DNA of 64,000 nt. Origin: Vibrio navarrensis. GTDB lineage: Bacteria > Pseudomonadota > Gammaproteobacteria > Enterobacterales > Vibrionaceae. The translations under genes and the position numbers were made by a program. Under the pieces are notes generated by a model. That model ran no database searches and had not been told where the DNA came from. It was given only the letters and a program-made list of their open reading frames with translations. Below, in pieces: positions 8,052 through 18,726 of the stretch (positions are counted from its first letter, which is position 1; the number at the start of each line of letters is the position of its first letter). Location: NCBI RefSeq assembly GCF_015767675.1, contig NZ_CP065217.1:3162001-3226000 (forward strand), in the 5' to 3' direction.

Positions 8052-9482
8052 CTACTTTTTAATCAACGCACTGAGATCTTTAGCATCCCAATGTGGGAAG
8101 TGCTTACGGATCAAAGCGTTCAGTTCAACTTCAAATGCGCTGAAATCACCACTTGCCTGAGCGACCGCGGCAAGGCTCTCGCTCACCATGCCCGCCCCCA
8201 CGGTGACATTGGTCAAACGGTCGATGATGATAAAGCCACCGGTATCAGCACACTCTTGGTAGTGATCCAACGCCACCGCTTCGTTGAGCGTCCACTCACA
8301 CAGACCAATACCGTTGAGCGGCAGCTCTGCGGCTCCGTGCGACGAAAGATGGTTGATATCGTACTGATGGCGAATGCTTTCCACACGGCCGATGGTCTTT
8401 TTACCCGCAATCTTGATGTCGTAATCGCGCCCAGGTTGTAACGGCTGCTCCGTCATCCACACCACATCGGCAAGAAGATGGTTGGTCGATTGCACTTGTG
8501 CCTCTTCCAGCACCAGCAGATCGCCACGGCTGATATCAATTTCGTCAGCCAGCGTCAGCGTCACCGCTAGGCCCGCTTGCGCCTGCTGCAAATCACCATC
8601 GAAGGTCACAATGCGCGCCACGCTAGAGGTTTTCCCCGATGGCAACGCTTTAATGCGATCACCCACGTTCACCGTACCAGATGAAATAGTGCCAGCAAAA
8701 CCACGGAAGTTGAGGTTTGGACGGCTGACATACTGCACCGGGAAGCGGAATTCGCCCGCCTCTTTAGCTTTTTCTACGTCGACACTTTCCAGAATTTCCA
8801 GCAGTGACGGGCCCTGATACCAACTCATGTGTTGGCTTGGATCCACCACGTTATCCCCTTCCAATGCCGAAATAGGAATGATCTGAATGTTGGTTTCACC
8901 ACGCAGATTTTGCGAAAAGGCCAAATACTGCGCTTTGATCTCTTCAAAACGTTGCTCAGAGAAATCGACCAGATCCATTTTATTGACTGCAACAACAAAA
9001 TGTTTCAAACCAAGCAGGTTGGAGATAAACGAGTGGCGACGAGTTTGATCCAACACGCCCTTACGCGCATCGATTAGGATCACCGCCAGATCACAGGTTG
9101 ACGCACCCGTTGCCATGTTGCGCGTATACTGCTCATGTCCCGGCGTATCAGCGATGATGAATTTACGCTTTTGCGTCGAGAAGTAACGATAGGCCACATC
9201 AATGGTGATTCCTTGCTCACGCTCGGCTTGCAGACCATCCACCAGCAGCGCCAGATCCGGACGCGAGCCTGTGGTGCCAACACGTTGGCTGTCTGAGTGG
9301 ACCGCCGCCAGTTGATCTTCGTAGATCTGCTTCGAATCATGCAGCAAACGACCAATCAAGGTGCTCTTGCCGTCGTCTACCGAACCGCAGGTCAGGAATC
9401 TCAGTAATGATTTGTTTTGATGCTGCTCTAGGTAACCTTCAATACCCAACTCAGCCAATTGCGCTTCAACTGCACTGTTCAT
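8052..9482 (-). CDS. cysN: Sulfate adenylyltransferase subunit 1 (GTPase)
   Basis: A 476-residue translation-factor-like GTPase that couples GTP hydrolysis to sulfate activation by CysD, forming adenylylsulfate. The G1 motif GSVDDGKST (33-41), G3 DTPGHEQY (112-119) and G4 NKMD (167-170) are all intact, followed by EF-Tu-like beta-barrel domains. It starts 18 bases after the cysD stop and is followed by the SLC13 gene after 40 bases, so one operon is likely. It lacks a fused CysC domain, consistent with the separate cysC downstream. Confidence 0.96.
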   Translation of the reverse strand: MNSAVEAQLAELGIEGYLEQHQNKSLLRFLTCGSVDDGKSTLIGRLLHDSKQIYEDQLAAVHSDSQRVGTTGSRPDLALLVDGLQAEREQGITIDVAYRYFSTQKRKFIIADTPGHEQYTRNMATGASTCDLAVILIDARKGVLDQTRRHSFISNLLGLKHFVVAVNKMDLVDFSEQRFEEIKAQYLAFSQNLRGETNIQIIPISALEGDNVVDPSQHMSWYQGPSLLEILESVDVEKAKEAGEFRFPVQYVSRPNLNFRGFAGTISSGTVNVGDRIKALPSGKTSSVARIVTFDGDLQQAQAGLAVTLTLADEIDISRGDLLVLEEAQVQSTNHLLADVVWMTEQPLQPGRDYDIKIAGKKTIGRVESIRHQYDINHLSSHGAAELPLNGIGLCEWTLNEAVALDHYQECADTGGFIIIDRLTNVTVGAGMVSESLAAVAQASGDFSAFEVELNALIRKHFPHWDAKDLSALIKK

Positions 9483-9500
9483 AATATATCCTCGATCCCT

Positions 9501-10409
9501 TTAGAAATAACCTTGGCGCTTTTTCAGTTCCATCGATCCAGACTGATCGTGATCGATCGCCCGACCTTGACGCTCACTCGAAGTGGCCACCAGCATCTCT
9601 TCGATAATTCCGGTCAACGTATTGGCCTCTGATTCAATCGCCCCTGTCAATGGGTAGCAACCTAAGGTGCGAAAACGCACGCTCTTGTGTTCAATCTGCT
9701 CACCGTCACGCAATTTCATGCGGTCGTCGTCCACCATGATGAGCATGCCGTCGCGCTCAACCACAGGACGCACATCGGCCAAGTAAAGCGGCACGATTTC
9801 AATGTTTTCTAGATAGATGTATTGCCAAATATCGAGTTCGGTCCAGTTTGAAAGTGGGAAGACACGAATGCTCTCGCCTTTGTTGATCTGGCCGTTATAG
9901 GTTTTCCACAGCTCCGGGCGCTGATTCTTCGGATCCCAAGTGTGGTTCTTATCGCGAAACGAGTAGACACGCTCTTTGGCACGCGATTTTTCTTCATCAC
10001 GGCGCGCACCACCAAAGGCCGCATCAAAACCGTATTTGTTGAGCGCTTGCTTCAACCCTTGGGTTTTCATGATGTCGGTATGCTTAGAAGAGCCATGCAC
10101 AAATGGGCTACAGGCCATCGCCAAACCTTCTGGGTTCTTATGTACCAAAAGCTCAAAGCCATATTTCTCCGCGGTGCGATCACGAAACTCGATCATCTCG
10201 CGAAATTTCCAATCGGTATCAACGTGCAGTAGTGGAAAGGGAATTTTTCCTGGATAAAACGCTTTGCGCGCCAAATGCAGCATCACCGACGAGTCTTTGC
10301 CTATCGAGTACATCATCACTGGGTTATCAAACTCGGCAGCCACTTCACGGATGATGTGAATGCTCTCAGCTTCGAGCTGCTTTAAATGAGTCAAGCGTTG
10401 TTGATTCAT
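9501..10409 (-). CDS. cysD: Sulfate adenylyltransferase subunit 2
   Basis: A 302-residue ATP-PPase-fold enzyme forming adenylylsulfate from ATP and sulfate together with CysN. The PP-loop is SIGKDSSVM (35-43), with the downstream [15 protein letters not shown] block at about 135-150. The length matches the family. An AAGGAAA ribosome binding site precedes the ATG. It leads the cysD-cysN-SLC13-cysC group, with cobA 56 bases upstream on the same strand, so the five genes may be cotranscribed. CysB control would be expected, but I did not identify a specific site. Confidence 0.96.
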   Translation of the reverse strand: MNQQRLTHLKQLEAESIHIIREVAAEFDNPVMMYSIGKDSSVMLHLARKAFYPGKIPFPLLHVDTDWKFREMIEFRDRTAEKYGFELLVHKNPEGLAMACSPFVHGSSKHTDIMKTQGLKQALNKYGFDAAFGGARRDEEKSRAKERVYSFRDKNHTWDPKNQRPELWKTYNGQINKGESIRVFPLSNWTELDIWQYIYLENIEIVPLYLADVRPVVERDGMLIMVDDDRMKLRDGEQIEHKSVRFRTLGCYPLTGAIESEANTLTGIIEEMLVATSSERQGRAIDHDQSGSMELKKRQGYF

Positions 10410-10465
10410 ATCTCTTTCCTTTTAAGGCTCGACGGCCTGAATGGGTCCATTACGCTGGCTTCGGG

Positions 10466-11338
10466 TTAAACAGACTGAGCCAATGTGCTCAGATTTGCCT
10501 GTTCGTCACGAAGAAACCAATCTAACTTGTCGGATAGCTGAACAACTTCCCCTACGACAATCAGTGCAGGGGCTTCAGCCTGCGTGGCTAAAGTGGCTAA
10601 ATCAGCCAGTTGCCCTTTAAATACTTTTTGCGTCTGCTGTGTGCCGCGTTCAATGATGGCGATCGGCGTACTTGAGGCGCGGCCATGCGCGATGAGCTGC
10701 TCTTGGATATAACTCGACTTCATCAGCCCCATGTAGATCACCAGAGTCTGCTGACCTCGCGCGAGTGTCGACCAATCCATCTGATCGCTTTCTGCCTTAA
10801 GGTGACCGGTAATAAACAGCGCCGACTGGGCGTAGTCACGATGAGTCAGAGGAATGCCCGCATACGCGGTTGCGCCCGCTGCCGCCGTGATGCCCGGCAC
10901 CACTTGAAAGCGAATCCCGGCATCGGCCAACACTTCCAACTCTTCACCACCACGGCCAAAAATAAACGGATCACCGCCTTTAATCCGCACCACCTTGTAG
11001 CCTTGCTGGGCAAAATCAACCAACAGCTGGTTGGTTTTTTCCTGTGGCACACTGTGATGCCCGGCGCGTTTACCCACGCAGACCAAGATAGCATCACTCG
11101 GCACCAAAGCCATGATTTCATCGGAGACCAAGTAGTCGTACAGCACCACATCGGCTTGTTGTAAATAGGTTAAGGCTTTGAGCGTGAGCAGTTCAGGATC
11201 GCCCGGCCCAGCCCCCACCAGAGCCACTTCCCCGGCCTTGAGTTGACTGCGCGCAAAGCGGCTCGGCACTGTGCGATTGTCGGCAACGAGTGTTGGCTTT
11301 TTAAAGGGAAAGACCGTTCCTGATTCCTTGCTGGTCAT
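10466..11338 (-). CDS. cobA: Uroporphyrinogen-III C-methyltransferase (SUMT)
   Basis: A 290-residue SAM-dependent methyltransferase converting uroporphyrinogen III to precorrin-2, the first step towards siroheme, the cofactor of sulfite reductase. The SAM-binding [11 protein letters not shown] block is at about 42-52. [34 protein letters not shown] and VIYMGLM follow as in the family. There is no CysG dehydrogenase domain. I chose the ATG at 11338 because GGAAG lies eight bases upstream; an in-frame ATG at 11353 has no such site. Siroheme supply explains its position beside the sulfate genes. The 300-base gap to cpdB holds divergent promoters. Confidence 0.92.
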   Translation of the reverse strand: MTSKESGTVFPFKKPTLVADNRTVPSRFARSQLKAGEVALVGAGPGDPELLTLKALTYLQQADVVLYDYLVSDEIMALVPSDAILVCVGKRAGHHSVPQEKTNQLLVDFAQQGYKVVRIKGGDPFIFGRGGEELEVLADAGIRFQVVPGITAAAGATAYAGIPLTHRDYAQSALFITGHLKAESDQMDWSTLARGQQTLVIYMGLMKSSYIQEQLIAHGRASSTPIAIIERGTQQTQKVFKGQLADLATLATQAEAPALIVVGEVVQLSDKLDWFLRDEQANLSTLAQSV

Positions 11339-11638
11339 ACGCCGTGCTTCCATTGAACTTTTGATAAGCGCATTATGGCGAGCTCTTTATATTACCTGAA
11401 ATTCTAAAATTTCATTTTTTATTCAAAAAACTGCTAAGAAGTTTTCTATCTAACTCATGCACTTTTCTCTTTTACTCACACAACAAGCCTCACCACGGCA
11501 AAAGATGGCAAGCGCTGCACAGAATGGAATAAAGTAATCGGCTGAAATCACACTTTTTCAGCAAGTTAAATATGGCTTTCATTATATTTTGCTACATTAA
11601 TCACCGACTCTTCCTCTCTGACTCTTGTGGAGCAAAAA

Positions 11639-13600
11639 ATGAAAGTGGCAGTGAACCCTCTCTCTCTGGCCGTTTTAACCAGCCTGCTCGCTATCGCGGG
11701 CCCAGCAATGGCCAAAACCATTCAATTGCGAATCATCGAAACCACCGATATTCACACCAATGTGATGGACTACGACTACTACAAAGATAAACCTTCACAG
11801 CAAATTGGCCTAACCCGTGCCGCCACTTTGGTGAAGCAAGCGCAAGCCGAAGTGACTAATAGTGTATTGGTGGATAACGGTGATTTGATCCAAGGTAGCC
11901 CGATGGGTGACTACATGGCAGCCAAGGGCATCAAAGCGGGTGAAGTTCATCCGGTGTATAAGGCGATGAACCAATTGCACTACGATGTCGGCAATATCGG
12001 TAACCATGAGTTTAACTACGGTTTGGAATTTCTCGCCGAAACCATTAACGACGCCAACTTTCCCTACATCAACGCCAACGTGTTTGAGCAAAAGACCGGC
12101 AAGCACTACTTCAAGCCTTACCTCATTAAAGAGTACAGCTTTAAAGATGTGAATGGCGCAGAACATACGATCAAAGTCGGTTACATCGGCTTTGTGCCAC
12201 CGCAGATCATGGTGTGGGACAAGAAGAACCTCGAAGGCAAAGTGTTTGCCAAAGATATCCGTGAGACCGCCGAAGCCCTAGTTCCACAGATGAAAAAAGA
12301 GGGCGCGGATGTGATCGTTGCTATCCCTCATTCCGGCGTCTCTTCCGACCCTTACAAAATCGGCGCAGAGAACTCGGTCTACTACCTTTCACAAGTCGAA
12401 GGCATTGATGCGATTGCCTTTGGCCACTCGCACGCGGTTTTCCCAGGCAAGGGGTTTGACCATATTCAAGGCGTCGACAACCAAAAGGGCACCATTAATG
12501 GGGTGGCCGCGGTGATGCCGGGTCGCTGGGGCAGCCATGTCGGTATCATCGATTTAGAGCTACAACAAAAAGAGGGTAAATGGTCGGTGGTCAAAGGGCA
12601 AACGCAAGCACGGCCGATTTTTGACAAAGCGAGCCAAAAGCCCTTGGTTGACGCCGACAGCGCGATTGTCGATGCGCTTGCCGCCGATCACAAAGGCACG
12701 CGTGATTTTGTCAACCAGCCTATCGGTAAAGCCAATGATGTGATGTACAGCTTCCTTGCCCTCGTGCAGGACGATCCCACGGTACAAATCGTTAACTTGG
12801 CGCAAAAAGATTACGTCGAGCGCTTTATCCAAGGGGATCCTGACCTAGCCGGGTTGCCCGTTCTTTCTGCCGCTGCACCATTTAAAGCGGGCGGGCGTAA
12901 GAATGATCCCGCCAACTTTACCGAAGTGGAGTCCGGTCAACTGACTTTCCGTAACGCCGCCGATCTGTATCTCTACCCGAACACGCTGGTCGCAATGAAA
13001 GTCAGCGGGCAGCAAGTCAAAGAGTGGTTGGAGTGTAGCGCTGGCCAGTTCAAGCAGATCGATGTCAACAGCAGCGCGCCGCAATCTTTGATCGACTGGG
13101 ATGGGTTTCGCACTTATAACTTCGATGTGATTGATGGCGTGAACTACCAAATCGACGTTACGCAGCCCGCTAAATATGACGGTGACTGTAAGCTAATTCA
13201 TCCAGAAGCGCAGCGCATTCTTGATCTGACCTATCAAGGTAAGCCGATTGACGTGAAACAGACGTTTATCATCGCGACCAACAACTACCGCGCGTACAGC
13301 AACAAGTTCCCGGGTACTGGCGCGGAATTTGTGGCGTTTGATTCACCGGATGAAAACCGCAGTGTGCTGGCCAGCTACATCTCACGTGTGAGCCAAGAGA
13401 AAGGACAAGTGACCCCAAGCGCCGATAACAACTGGACGTTTGCCCCTATTCAGTCGGAAAAAGCGCTGGATATCCGCTTTGAAACTTCACCGAGCGACAA
13501 AGCGGCGCAGTTCATTAAAGCGAAAGGCATTTACCCAATGGAGCAAGTGGCGACCGATGAGGTCGGCTTTGCGGTGTATCGCTTGAGTTTGCAGAAATAA
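11639..13600 (+). CDS. cpdB: 2',3'-cyclic-nucleotide 2'-phosphodiesterase / 3'-nucleotidase
   Basis: A 653-residue periplasmic bifunctional enzyme that hydrolyses 2',3'-cyclic nucleotides and 3'-nucleotides so that extracellular RNA products can be salvaged. A signal peptide ends at about GPAMAK. The calcineurin-like metallophosphatase domain shows [37 protein letters not shown] and FGHSHAVF motifs, all metal ligands. The C-terminal 5'-nucleotidase domain (about 350-600) carries the substrate region with [12 protein letters not shown]. The ATG at 11639 has GGAG six bases upstream. It is divergent from cobA and ends at its own terminator. Confidence 0.95.
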   Translation: MKVAVNPLSLAVLTSLLAIAGPAMAKTIQLRIIETTDIHTNVMDYDYYKDKPSQQIGLTRAATLVKQAQAEVTNSVLVDNGDLIQGSPMGDYMAAKGIKAGEVHPVYKAMNQLHYDVGNIGNHEFNYGLEFLAETINDANFPYINANVFEQKTGKHYFKPYLIKEYSFKDVNGAEHTIKVGYIGFVPPQIMVWDKKNLEGKVFAKDIRETAEALVPQMKKEGADVIVAIPHSGVSSDPYKIGAENSVYYLSQVEGIDAIAFGHSHAVFPGKGFDHIQGVDNQKGTINGVAAVMPGRWGSHVGIIDLELQQKEGKWSVVKGQTQARPIFDKASQKPLVDADSAIVDALAADHKGTRDFVNQPIGKANDVMYSFLALVQDDPTVQIVNLAQKDYVERFIQGDPDLAGLPVLSAAAPFKAGGRKNDPANFTEVESGQLTFRNAADLYLYPNTLVAMKVSGQQVKEWLECSAGQFKQIDVNSSAPQSLIDWDGFRTYNFDVIDGVNYQIDVTQPAKYDGDCKLIHPEAQRILDLTYQGKPIDVKQTFIIATNNYRAYSNKFPGTGAEFVAFDSPDENRSVLASYISRVSQEKGQVTPSADNNWTFAPIQSEKALDIRFETSPSDKAAQFIKAKGIYPMEQVATDEVGFAVYRLSLQK

Positions 13601-13634
13601 CTTTTCTGTCGAAGAGAAATCCTTAAACTCAACA

Positions 13635-13661
13635 CCGCTGTCACTTGGCAGCGGTTTTTTT
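13635..13661 (+). terminator. Terminator of cpdB
   Basis: CCGCTG (13635-13640) and CAGCGG (13649-13654) form a hairpin with an 8-base loop and seven T. It lies only 11 bases before the next start codon, so the regulator gene needs a promoter within or just before this hairpin, or is expressed by readthrough. Confidence 0.8.
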
Positions 13662-13671
13662 AGGGATCGCT

Positions 13672-14244
13672 ATGGTTGCTCGTTTCACTCAATATCTACA
13701 ACAGCTCAACCTCTCAAACGAGGCCATTCAAGACGTGCTCGCCAACGCCAAAGAGTTGCAGTTACCGACTCGGCACATATTGATCCATCAAGGCGAAGCG
13801 CCGCAGCACTGCTATTTCCTGTTGGATGGACTTTGCCACGCCTGCTATCTGACAGAATCAGGCAAAGAGTTCAGCAAAGAGTTTTACTGGGAAGTCGATT
13901 GGATGATCGGCTTTGAAAGCCTGATCCGCGAGCAAGGCAGTCCATTTCTGCTGGAAAGTCTCACCCCAGTTCATCTGCTCACCTTTCCCATAGAAAGCTT
14001 GCACGCTTGGCGAGCCTCTGCCCATCCGCTTTATCTCCACTTGCTCGAAACCCAATTGATTTACAAAGAGCGCAAAGAACGTTTCCTGCTACTGCACACC
14101 CCAGAGGAAAAGTATCATCTGTTTAAGCAGTTGTTTCCCGTGTTACTCGAAAGGCTCAGTGACCGACAAATTGCCGCGTATCTGGGTATCACTCCGGTGA
14201 GCCTAAGCCGGATCAAAAAACGCCAACTAGATGAAAAGCTTTAA
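13672..14244 (+). CDS. Crp/Fnr-type transcriptional regulator
   Basis: A 190-residue protein with an N-terminal cyclic-nucleotide-binding-like beta-roll (ILIHQGEAPQHCYFLLDGLCHA at about 40-60) and a short C-terminal helix-turn-helix (LSDRQIAAYLGITPVSLSRIKK, about 163-184). It lacks the cAMP-contact Glu/Arg pattern of true CRP and the Cys cluster of FNR, so the effector is unknown. The ATG at 13672 has AGGGA upstream. Such single regulators often control nearby genes, here possibly the GNAT or DMT genes, but nothing in the sequence shows that. Confidence 0.8.
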   Translation: MVARFTQYLQQLNLSNEAIQDVLANAKELQLPTRHILIHQGEAPQHCYFLLDGLCHACYLTESGKEFSKEFYWEVDWMIGFESLIREQGSPFLLESLTPVHLLTFPIESLHAWRASAHPLYLHLLETQLIYKERKERFLLLHTPEEKYHLFKQLFPVLLERLSDRQIAAYLGITPVSLSRIKKRQLDEKL

Positions 14245-14315
14245 CTTATGTTAATGCCAAAAGTCGCACGCAAGGCGTACAGTATGCTTCTTATTGTTAA
14301 ACGGGAAACATGACC

Positions 14316-14765
14316 ATGATCCAATGGCATCTTGTGCCTTTCTCACAGCTTTCAACCACTCAACTGTATCAACTACTCAAACTGAGAGTCGACGTGTTTG
14401 TGGTCGAACAAAACTGCCCTTACCCTGAACTGGATGGCAACGATATTCTGCACGGAGTGCATCATTTGCTCGGTTATAAAAACGGTGAGCTGGTGGCGTG
14501 TACTCGTCTTCTCCCCGCAGGCACCACCTACGACAGCGTCAGTATTGGCCGTGTAGCGACCAAACATAACGCACGCGGTGGCGGTTTGGGGCACCAGCTG
14601 ATGCAACAGTCGATTATGTATTGCCAGCAGTTGTGGCCGAATGAGGCGATTGAAATCGGCGCGCAGGAACACCTCAAACCTTTCTACCAGCAGCACGGTT
14701 TTGTGGTCACTTCCGAGATGTATCTGGAAGATGGCATTCCGCATGTCGATATGAAGCGAGCTTAA
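14316..14765 (+). CDS. GNAT-family acetyltransferase (ElaA-like)
   Basis: A protein of about 149 residues resembling ElaA: MIQWHLVPFSQLSTTQLYQLLKLR at the start, then DVFVVEQNCPYPELDG. The acetyl-CoA binding motif is RVATKHNARGGGLGHQLM (about 90-105). The C-terminal FYQQHGF segment is typical of GNATs. The substrate is unknown. ATGs at 14310 and 14316 are both possible. I prefer 14316 because GGGA lies nine bases upstream, against only three for the earlier one. The DMT gene begins three bases after the stop. Confidence 0.82.
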   Translation: MIQWHLVPFSQLSTTQLYQLLKLRVDVFVVEQNCPYPELDGNDILHGVHHLLGYKNGELVACTRLLPAGTTYDSVSIGRVATKHNARGGGLGHQLMQQSIMYCQQLWPNEAIEIGAQEHLKPFYQQHGFVVTSEMYLEDGIPHVDMKRA

Positions 14766-14768
14766 GCA

Positions 14769-15638
14769 GTGACGCCCGCGAGCTACGCGATCGTCCTATT
14801 GGTTGTCGGCAACCTGCTGGCAACCCTATCTGATGTCGCGGTGAAATTGATTGATGGCAACGTTTCACCATTTCAATACATGTTTCTCCGGCAGCTATTT
14901 TCACTATTGATGATCACGCCACTGTGGCTGATGCAGCGCAAAACACAACGAGCACTGGCCCAGCCGCGCATTACCTTAGCTCGAGCCCATCTGATCTTGA
15001 TCGGCAGCGGCTGTATGATGGTTTCCATTACCTATTTACCGTTGGCGACCGCGAACGCCGTATTTTACGCCGCGCCACTATTAATGCTGCCCTTGTCAGT
15101 CTGGTTACTCAAAGAGAAGCCCGCGCTCGCAAAAGTACTGGGTACGCTGGTGGGATTTGTCGGTGTGTTGGTGGTATTGCGCCCTTCGCAGTTTCATTGG
15201 GCGGCCTGTTTTGCGCTCGGCACCGCGCTCACTCTGGCTTTCTTTAATGTGTTGGTGAGAAAACTGCCCGCTGAGCAGACGGTGGTGACCACTTTGTGGT
15301 GGACAACGCTGCTGTCGCTGCCTGTCTCCCTGCTGCTGGCGCTGCTCTATTGGCAACCACTCACGCCTACGCTCGCAGCGTACATATTCGCCAGCTCAGT
15401 GTGCATTTTGGGTTATAACGGCCTCGCGGTCGCGGCGTATCGAAAAGCACCCGCCGGACAAATCGCGTTAGCGGAATACTCGGGCTTGCTGTTTGTAACC
15501 TTGATTGGCATGTATGCTTTCGCCGAATACCCAGATCGTGTCACTTGGGCAGGCATCTTGCTGATTGTGTTGCCACTTTTCCCTTGGCAAAGCGTCTTTG
15601 CCAATCTGCGTCACGGGCGGAGCCTAGATCAAAGCTAG
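14769..15638 (+). CDS. DMT/EamA-family transporter
   Basis: A 289-residue membrane protein with about ten hydrophobic helices arranged as two EamA-type halves, each with a GxLLxxxGVxLxxx-like end (LGTLVGFVGVLVVLRPS near 120-135). Members export metabolites or amino acids. The substrate cannot be told from sequence. The start codon is GTG at 14769, three bases after the GNAT stop, so coupling with that gene is likely. It converges with the OapA-like gene, leaving only four bases between the stop codons. Confidence 0.85.
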   Translation: MTPASYAIVLLVVGNLLATLSDVAVKLIDGNVSPFQYMFLRQLFSLLMITPLWLMQRKTQRALAQPRITLARAHLILIGSGCMMVSITYLPLATANAVFYAAPLLMLPLSVWLLKEKPALAKVLGTLVGFVGVLVVLRPSQFHWAACFALGTALTLAFFNVLVRKLPAEQTVVTTLWWTTLLSLPVSLLLALLYWQPLTPTLAAYIFASSVCILGYNGLAVAAYRKAPAGQIALAEYSGLLFVTLIGMYAFAEYPDRVTWAGILLIVLPLFPWQSVFANLRHGRSLDQS

Positions 15639-15642
15639 GCAG

Positions 15643-16206
15643 CTATTTACTGCGGCTAAAGCCCCCGTCAGAAAGACGAAAGAACATCACCGAGCTGTTG
15701 CCTTTTTCCAACTGCAAAATATCAAGCTGACCGGCCTCATTAAGCTTAAATCGGACCAATTGACCTTGTTTGATGTGACTCAGTGGTTTGTCGGCGCCTT
15801 CGATTTTAACCAAAGCATTCAGATCGCCCATCGCCAGCTGATTCGTACGAAACACTTGTGCGAGCGTATCGCCATTTTGCACCAAGTATTCTTGCCACAT
15901 CGCCGACTTGCTCTCACTTTGCTGTGAATCATGCTGTTCACTTAATCCACGAGTATTGATGTCAAGCGCAACTCGTTGCGGCGCTTTTTCTACCACAGGT
16001 TGAGGGTCGAGCTTCTTCGTCGGCCAAAGCAAAAGAATCAGCAATATCGGCACTAACACAGTAATCGCTCGGCGATGTAAAATCGGCAGGAACCACCACA
16101 AGCGGCGAACTCGCATAAACAGTGGCTTGAGTTCAATTTTGGTGACGTTCTCTTTTGCAAGCGCCAAATAGTCAGTTTGTGGCTTCTTCTTTCTACGACG
16201 ATTCAT
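15643..16206 (-). CDS. OapA/YtfB-like protein with LysM-like domain
   Basis: A 187-residue inner-membrane protein: a basic cytoplasmic N-terminus (MNRRRKKK), one membrane segment at about 46-62 (AITVLVPILLILLLW), and a periplasmic C-terminal OapA domain of the LysM type (YLVQNGDTLAQVFRTNQLAMGDL at about 103-125). Related proteins bind peptidoglycan and affect cell division (YtfB) or opacity (OapA). The ATG at 16206 has a GGAGAAG ribosome binding site. The frame is open further upstream, to 16338, but no comparable site exists there. Exact role here is unknown. Confidence 0.8.
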   Translation of the reverse strand: MNRRRKKKPQTDYLALAKENVTKIELKPLFMRVRRLWWFLPILHRRAITVLVPILLILLLWPTKKLDPQPVVEKAPQRVALDINTRGLSEQHDSQQSESKSAMWQEYLVQNGDTLAQVFRTNQLAMGDLNALVKIEGADKPLSHIKQGQLVRFKLNEAGQLDILQLEKGNSSVMFFRLSDGGFSRSK

Positions 16207-16436
16207 TGCAAACTTCTCCAAACCCCTTTGTTCCCTAGTATAAAAATACAAACCACCAGAGTATAGATAATTACCCTCAAACTCGGTCAGTAGACGGTAA
16301 AAAAGATGACATTCCGCCAAGAGTAAGAGCGCCATCACAGCACATAAGTTACATCGTTGTGAAGTAGAAAGATTTAAACCTCTGGTCGAAACTGTTATCC
16401 TTTGAGGCTTTGTTACGCGATAAAAGAGCGACTTTT

Positions 16437-17057
16437 ATGTCTGATATAAAATTTGAAACAGTAGAGCAAAAAGCCAGCTACGGTATTGGTCTGCAAATGG
16501 GTCAACAACTTGCTGGTTCTGGCCTTGACGGTCTGAACGTAGATGCCATTGCTGCGGGTATTGCAACCGCACTGACTGGCGACATGCCAGCAATCGAGGT
16601 TGACGAGATCAACAAAGCCCTGCAAGAACTTTACACACGTGCAGAAGCGGCACGTGCAGAGGCTGCAAAAGCGGCCGCTGCGGATGGCGAAGCATTCCTA
16701 AAAGACAATGCACTACGCTCTGAAGTGACTGTTCTAGACTCTGGTCTGCAGTATGAAATCATCACTGAAGGTAATGGCGAGATCCCAACGTCAGACAAAA
16801 CCGTTCGCGTTCACTACCACGGTGAGCTTGTTGACGGAACAGTATTTGATAGCTCAGTGTCTCGCGGCCAGCCTGCACAGTTCCCGGTAACTGGCGTGAT
16901 CAAAGGTTGGGTAGAAGCACTGCAACTGATGCCTGTTGGTTCAAAATGGAAACTGTACATCCCACACGATCTTGCTTACGGTGAGCGTGGCGCTGGCGCA
17001 TCCATTCCTCCATTTGCAGCCCTAGTCTTTGAAGTGGAACTGCTTGATATCGTTTAA
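16437..17057 (+). CDS. fklB: FKBP-type peptidyl-prolyl isomerase FklB
   Basis: A 206-residue protein, the same length as E. coli FklB. It has an N-terminal helical dimerisation domain ([20 protein letters not shown]) and a C-terminal FKBP domain ([18 protein letters not shown], then [19 protein letters not shown] and [13 protein letters not shown]). It catalyses cis-trans isomerisation of proline peptide bonds. No signal peptide, so cytoplasmic. The ATG at 16437 is followed by SDIKFETV. The frame extends back to 16410 without better evidence. A TTCG-loop terminator follows. Confidence 0.93.
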   Translation: MSDIKFETVEQKASYGIGLQMGQQLAGSGLDGLNVDAIAAGIATALTGDMPAIEVDEINKALQELYTRAEAARAEAAKAAAADGEAFLKDNALRSEVTVLDSGLQYEIITEGNGEIPTSDKTVRVHYHGELVDGTVFDSSVSRGQPAQFPVTGVIKGWVEALQLMPVGSKWKLYIPHDLAYGERGAGASIPPFAALVFEVELLDIV

Positions 17058-17083
17058 GTACTGATATCAACTCAAATAGCAAA

Positions 17084-17108
17084 AGCTGACTTCGGTCGGC
17101 TTTTTTTT
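17084..17108 (+). terminator. Terminator of fklB
   Basis: AGCTGAC (17084-17090) pairs with GTCGGCT (17095-17101), with one G-T pair, over the stable TTCG loop. Eight T follow, running directly into the heptamer array at 17109. Confidence 0.9.
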
Positions 17109-17220
17109 AGGTGCTAGGTGCTAGGTGCTAGGTGCTAGGTGCTAGGTGCTAGGTGCTAGGTGCTAGGTGCTAGGTGCTAGGTGCTAGGTGCTAGGTGCTA
17201 GGTGCTAGGTGCTAGGTGCT
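17109..17220. repeat. Heptanucleotide tandem array, (AGGTGCT)16
   Basis: Sixteen uninterrupted, identical copies of the 7-base unit AGGTGCT fill 112 bases between the fklB terminator and the terminator of the alpha operon. Each junction contains CTAG, giving a dense run of this usually rare tetranucleotide. The period is not a multiple of three and both flanking genes are already closed, so the array is noncoding. Perfect identity suggests recent expansion or active homogenisation, and copy number is likely to vary between strains. Confidence 0.97.
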
Positions 17221-17251
17221 AAATTGTTGCCAACCTCTCGGTATGACGTCA

Positions 17252-17280
17252 ACAAAAAAGCCGAGCTATCGCTCGGCTTT
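17252..17280 (-). terminator. Terminator of the S10-spc-alpha ribosomal cluster (after rplQ)
   Basis: GCTCGGCTT and AAGCCGAGC (17258-17266 and 17271-17279) form a 9-bp stem with a 4-base loop. On the minus strand it is followed by six T. It lies 20 bases after the rplQ stop. Confidence 0.9.
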
Positions 17281-17299
17281 TCCGTTCTTACGAACCTGA

Positions 17300-17683
17300 T
17301 TACTCAGCAGCAGTATCTTCAGCAGCTGGGCGATCTACAAGCTCAATGTAAGCCATTGGAGCTTTGTCACCGGCACGGAAGCCAGCTTTTAGGATACGAG
17401 TGTAACCGCCCTGACGAGCAGCAAAACGCGGACCTAGTTCGTTAAATAGCTTTGCAACTACTTCGTTGTCACGAGTACGTGCAAACGCAAGACGACGGTT
17501 AGCAACACTGTCAGTCTTAGCTAGTGTAATCAAAGGCTCAACTACGCGACGTAGCTCTTTTGCTTTTGGCAATGTAGTCTTGATAACTTCATGACGTACA
17601 AGAGAGCTAGCCATGTTGCTAAACATCGCTTTACGATGTGAGCTGTTGCGGTTGAGTTGACGACCACTCTTACGATGGCGCAT
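17300..17683 (-). CDS. rplQ: 50S ribosomal protein L17
   Basis: A 127-residue protein starting [20 protein letters not shown], the invariant L17 N-terminus. L17 sits near the polypeptide exit tunnel of the large subunit. It is the last gene of the alpha operon, 26 bases after rpoA, and ends before a strong terminator. The C-terminal acidic extension (AAEDTAAE) is common in gammaproteobacteria. Length and order match E. coli. Confidence 0.98.
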   Translation of the reverse strand: MRHRKSGRQLNRNSSHRKAMFSNMASSLVRHEVIKTTLPKAKELRRVVEPLITLAKTDSVANRRLAFARTRDNEVVAKLFNELGPRFAARQGGYTRILKAGFRAGDKAPMAYIELVDRPAAEDTAAE

Positions 17684-17709
17684 GACCTAATCCTTCTAAC
17701 TAGTATCGA

Positions 17710-18702
17710 TTAATCTTCAGCGATTGATGCAGGTGGCCAGTTTTCCAGGCGCATACCCAGAGACAGACCACGTGACGCCAGTACGTCTTTAATCTCAGTA
17801 AGAGATTTCTTACCAAGGTTTGGCGTTTTAAGTAGCTCAACCTCAGTACGTTGTACTAGATCACCGATGTAGTGAATCGCTTCTGCTTTCAGACAGTTAG
17901 CAGAGCGAACTGTTAGTTCAAGATCGTCTACAGGACGGAGTAGGATCGGATCGAATTCTGGCTTCTCTTCTTTCTCCTCAGGAACACGCACATCACGAAG
18001 ATCTACGAATGCATCCAATTGCTCAGCAAGAATTGTTGCTGCACGACGGATAGCTTCCTCAGGTTCAAGAGTTCCGTTAGTTTCCATATCGATAACAAGC
18101 TTATCGAGGTCAGTACGCTGTTCTACACGAGCTGCTTCAACGGAGTAGGCAATTTTGTCTACTGGGCTGAAAGTAGCGTCGACAAGTAGGCGGCCGATTG
18201 GACGCTCATCTTCTTCTGTATGGATACGCGCTGAAGCTGGAACATAACCGCGACCACGTTCTACTTTAATACGCATTGCGATCTCGGCATTGTCATCCGT
18301 TAAGTGACAAATAACGTGTTCAGGGTTAGCGATCTCTACATCACCATCATGGGTGATGTCACCTGCAACCACAGGGCCCGAGCCTGATTTATTCAGTGTA
18401 ATGAACACTTCATCTTTGCCTTCGGCAACGCGTACAGCTAAACCTTTAAGGTTCAGAAGGATTTCAAGAATATCTTCCTGAACGCCTTCTTTAGTGCTGT
18501 ATTCGTGAAGTACGCCTTCAATTTCTACTTCTGTCACTGCACAACCAGGCATTGAAGAAAGCAGAATACGGCGAAGTGCATTACCCAGAGTATGGCCGAA
18601 ACCACGCTCTAATGGCTCAAGAGTTACTTTTGCGTGGGTCGAGCTGATCTGTTCAATGTCAACTAGACGTGGCTTAAGAAATTCTGTTACAGAACCCTGC
18701 AT
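17710..18702 (-). CDS. rpoA: RNA polymerase alpha subunit
   Basis: A 330-residue subunit. The N-terminal domain (1-about 230) contains the dimerisation signature [18 protein letters not shown] (33-50). A Glu/Lys-rich linker follows ([13 protein letters not shown]), then the C-terminal domain (about 250-330) with [22 protein letters not shown] and [23 protein letters not shown], which binds UP elements and activators such as CRP. It lies between rpsD and rplQ as in enterics. Confidence 0.99.
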   Translation of the reverse strand: MQGSVTEFLKPRLVDIEQISSTHAKVTLEPLERGFGHTLGNALRRILLSSMPGCAVTEVEIEGVLHEYSTKEGVQEDILEILLNLKGLAVRVAEGKDEVFITLNKSGSGPVVAGDITHDGDVEIANPEHVICHLTDDNAEIAMRIKVERGRGYVPASARIHTEEDERPIGRLLVDATFSPVDKIAYSVEAARVEQRTDLDKLVIDMETNGTLEPEEAIRRAATILAEQLDAFVDLRDVRVPEEKEEKPEFDPILLRPVDDLELTVRSANCLKAEAIHYIGDLVQRTEVELLKTPNLGKKSLTEIKDVLASRGLSLGMRLENWPPASIAED

Positions 18703-18726
18703 TGTGTCCTCTCTTTAGTTTAAACC

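Noticed and set aside
17109..17220. Heptamer array as a CRISPR array
   Set aside because: The units are 7 bases with no spacers and no cas genes nearby.
17209..17445. Plus-strand ORF running out of the heptamer array into rplQ
   Set aside because: It starts in the repeat, crosses the ribosomal terminator and is antisense to rplQ.
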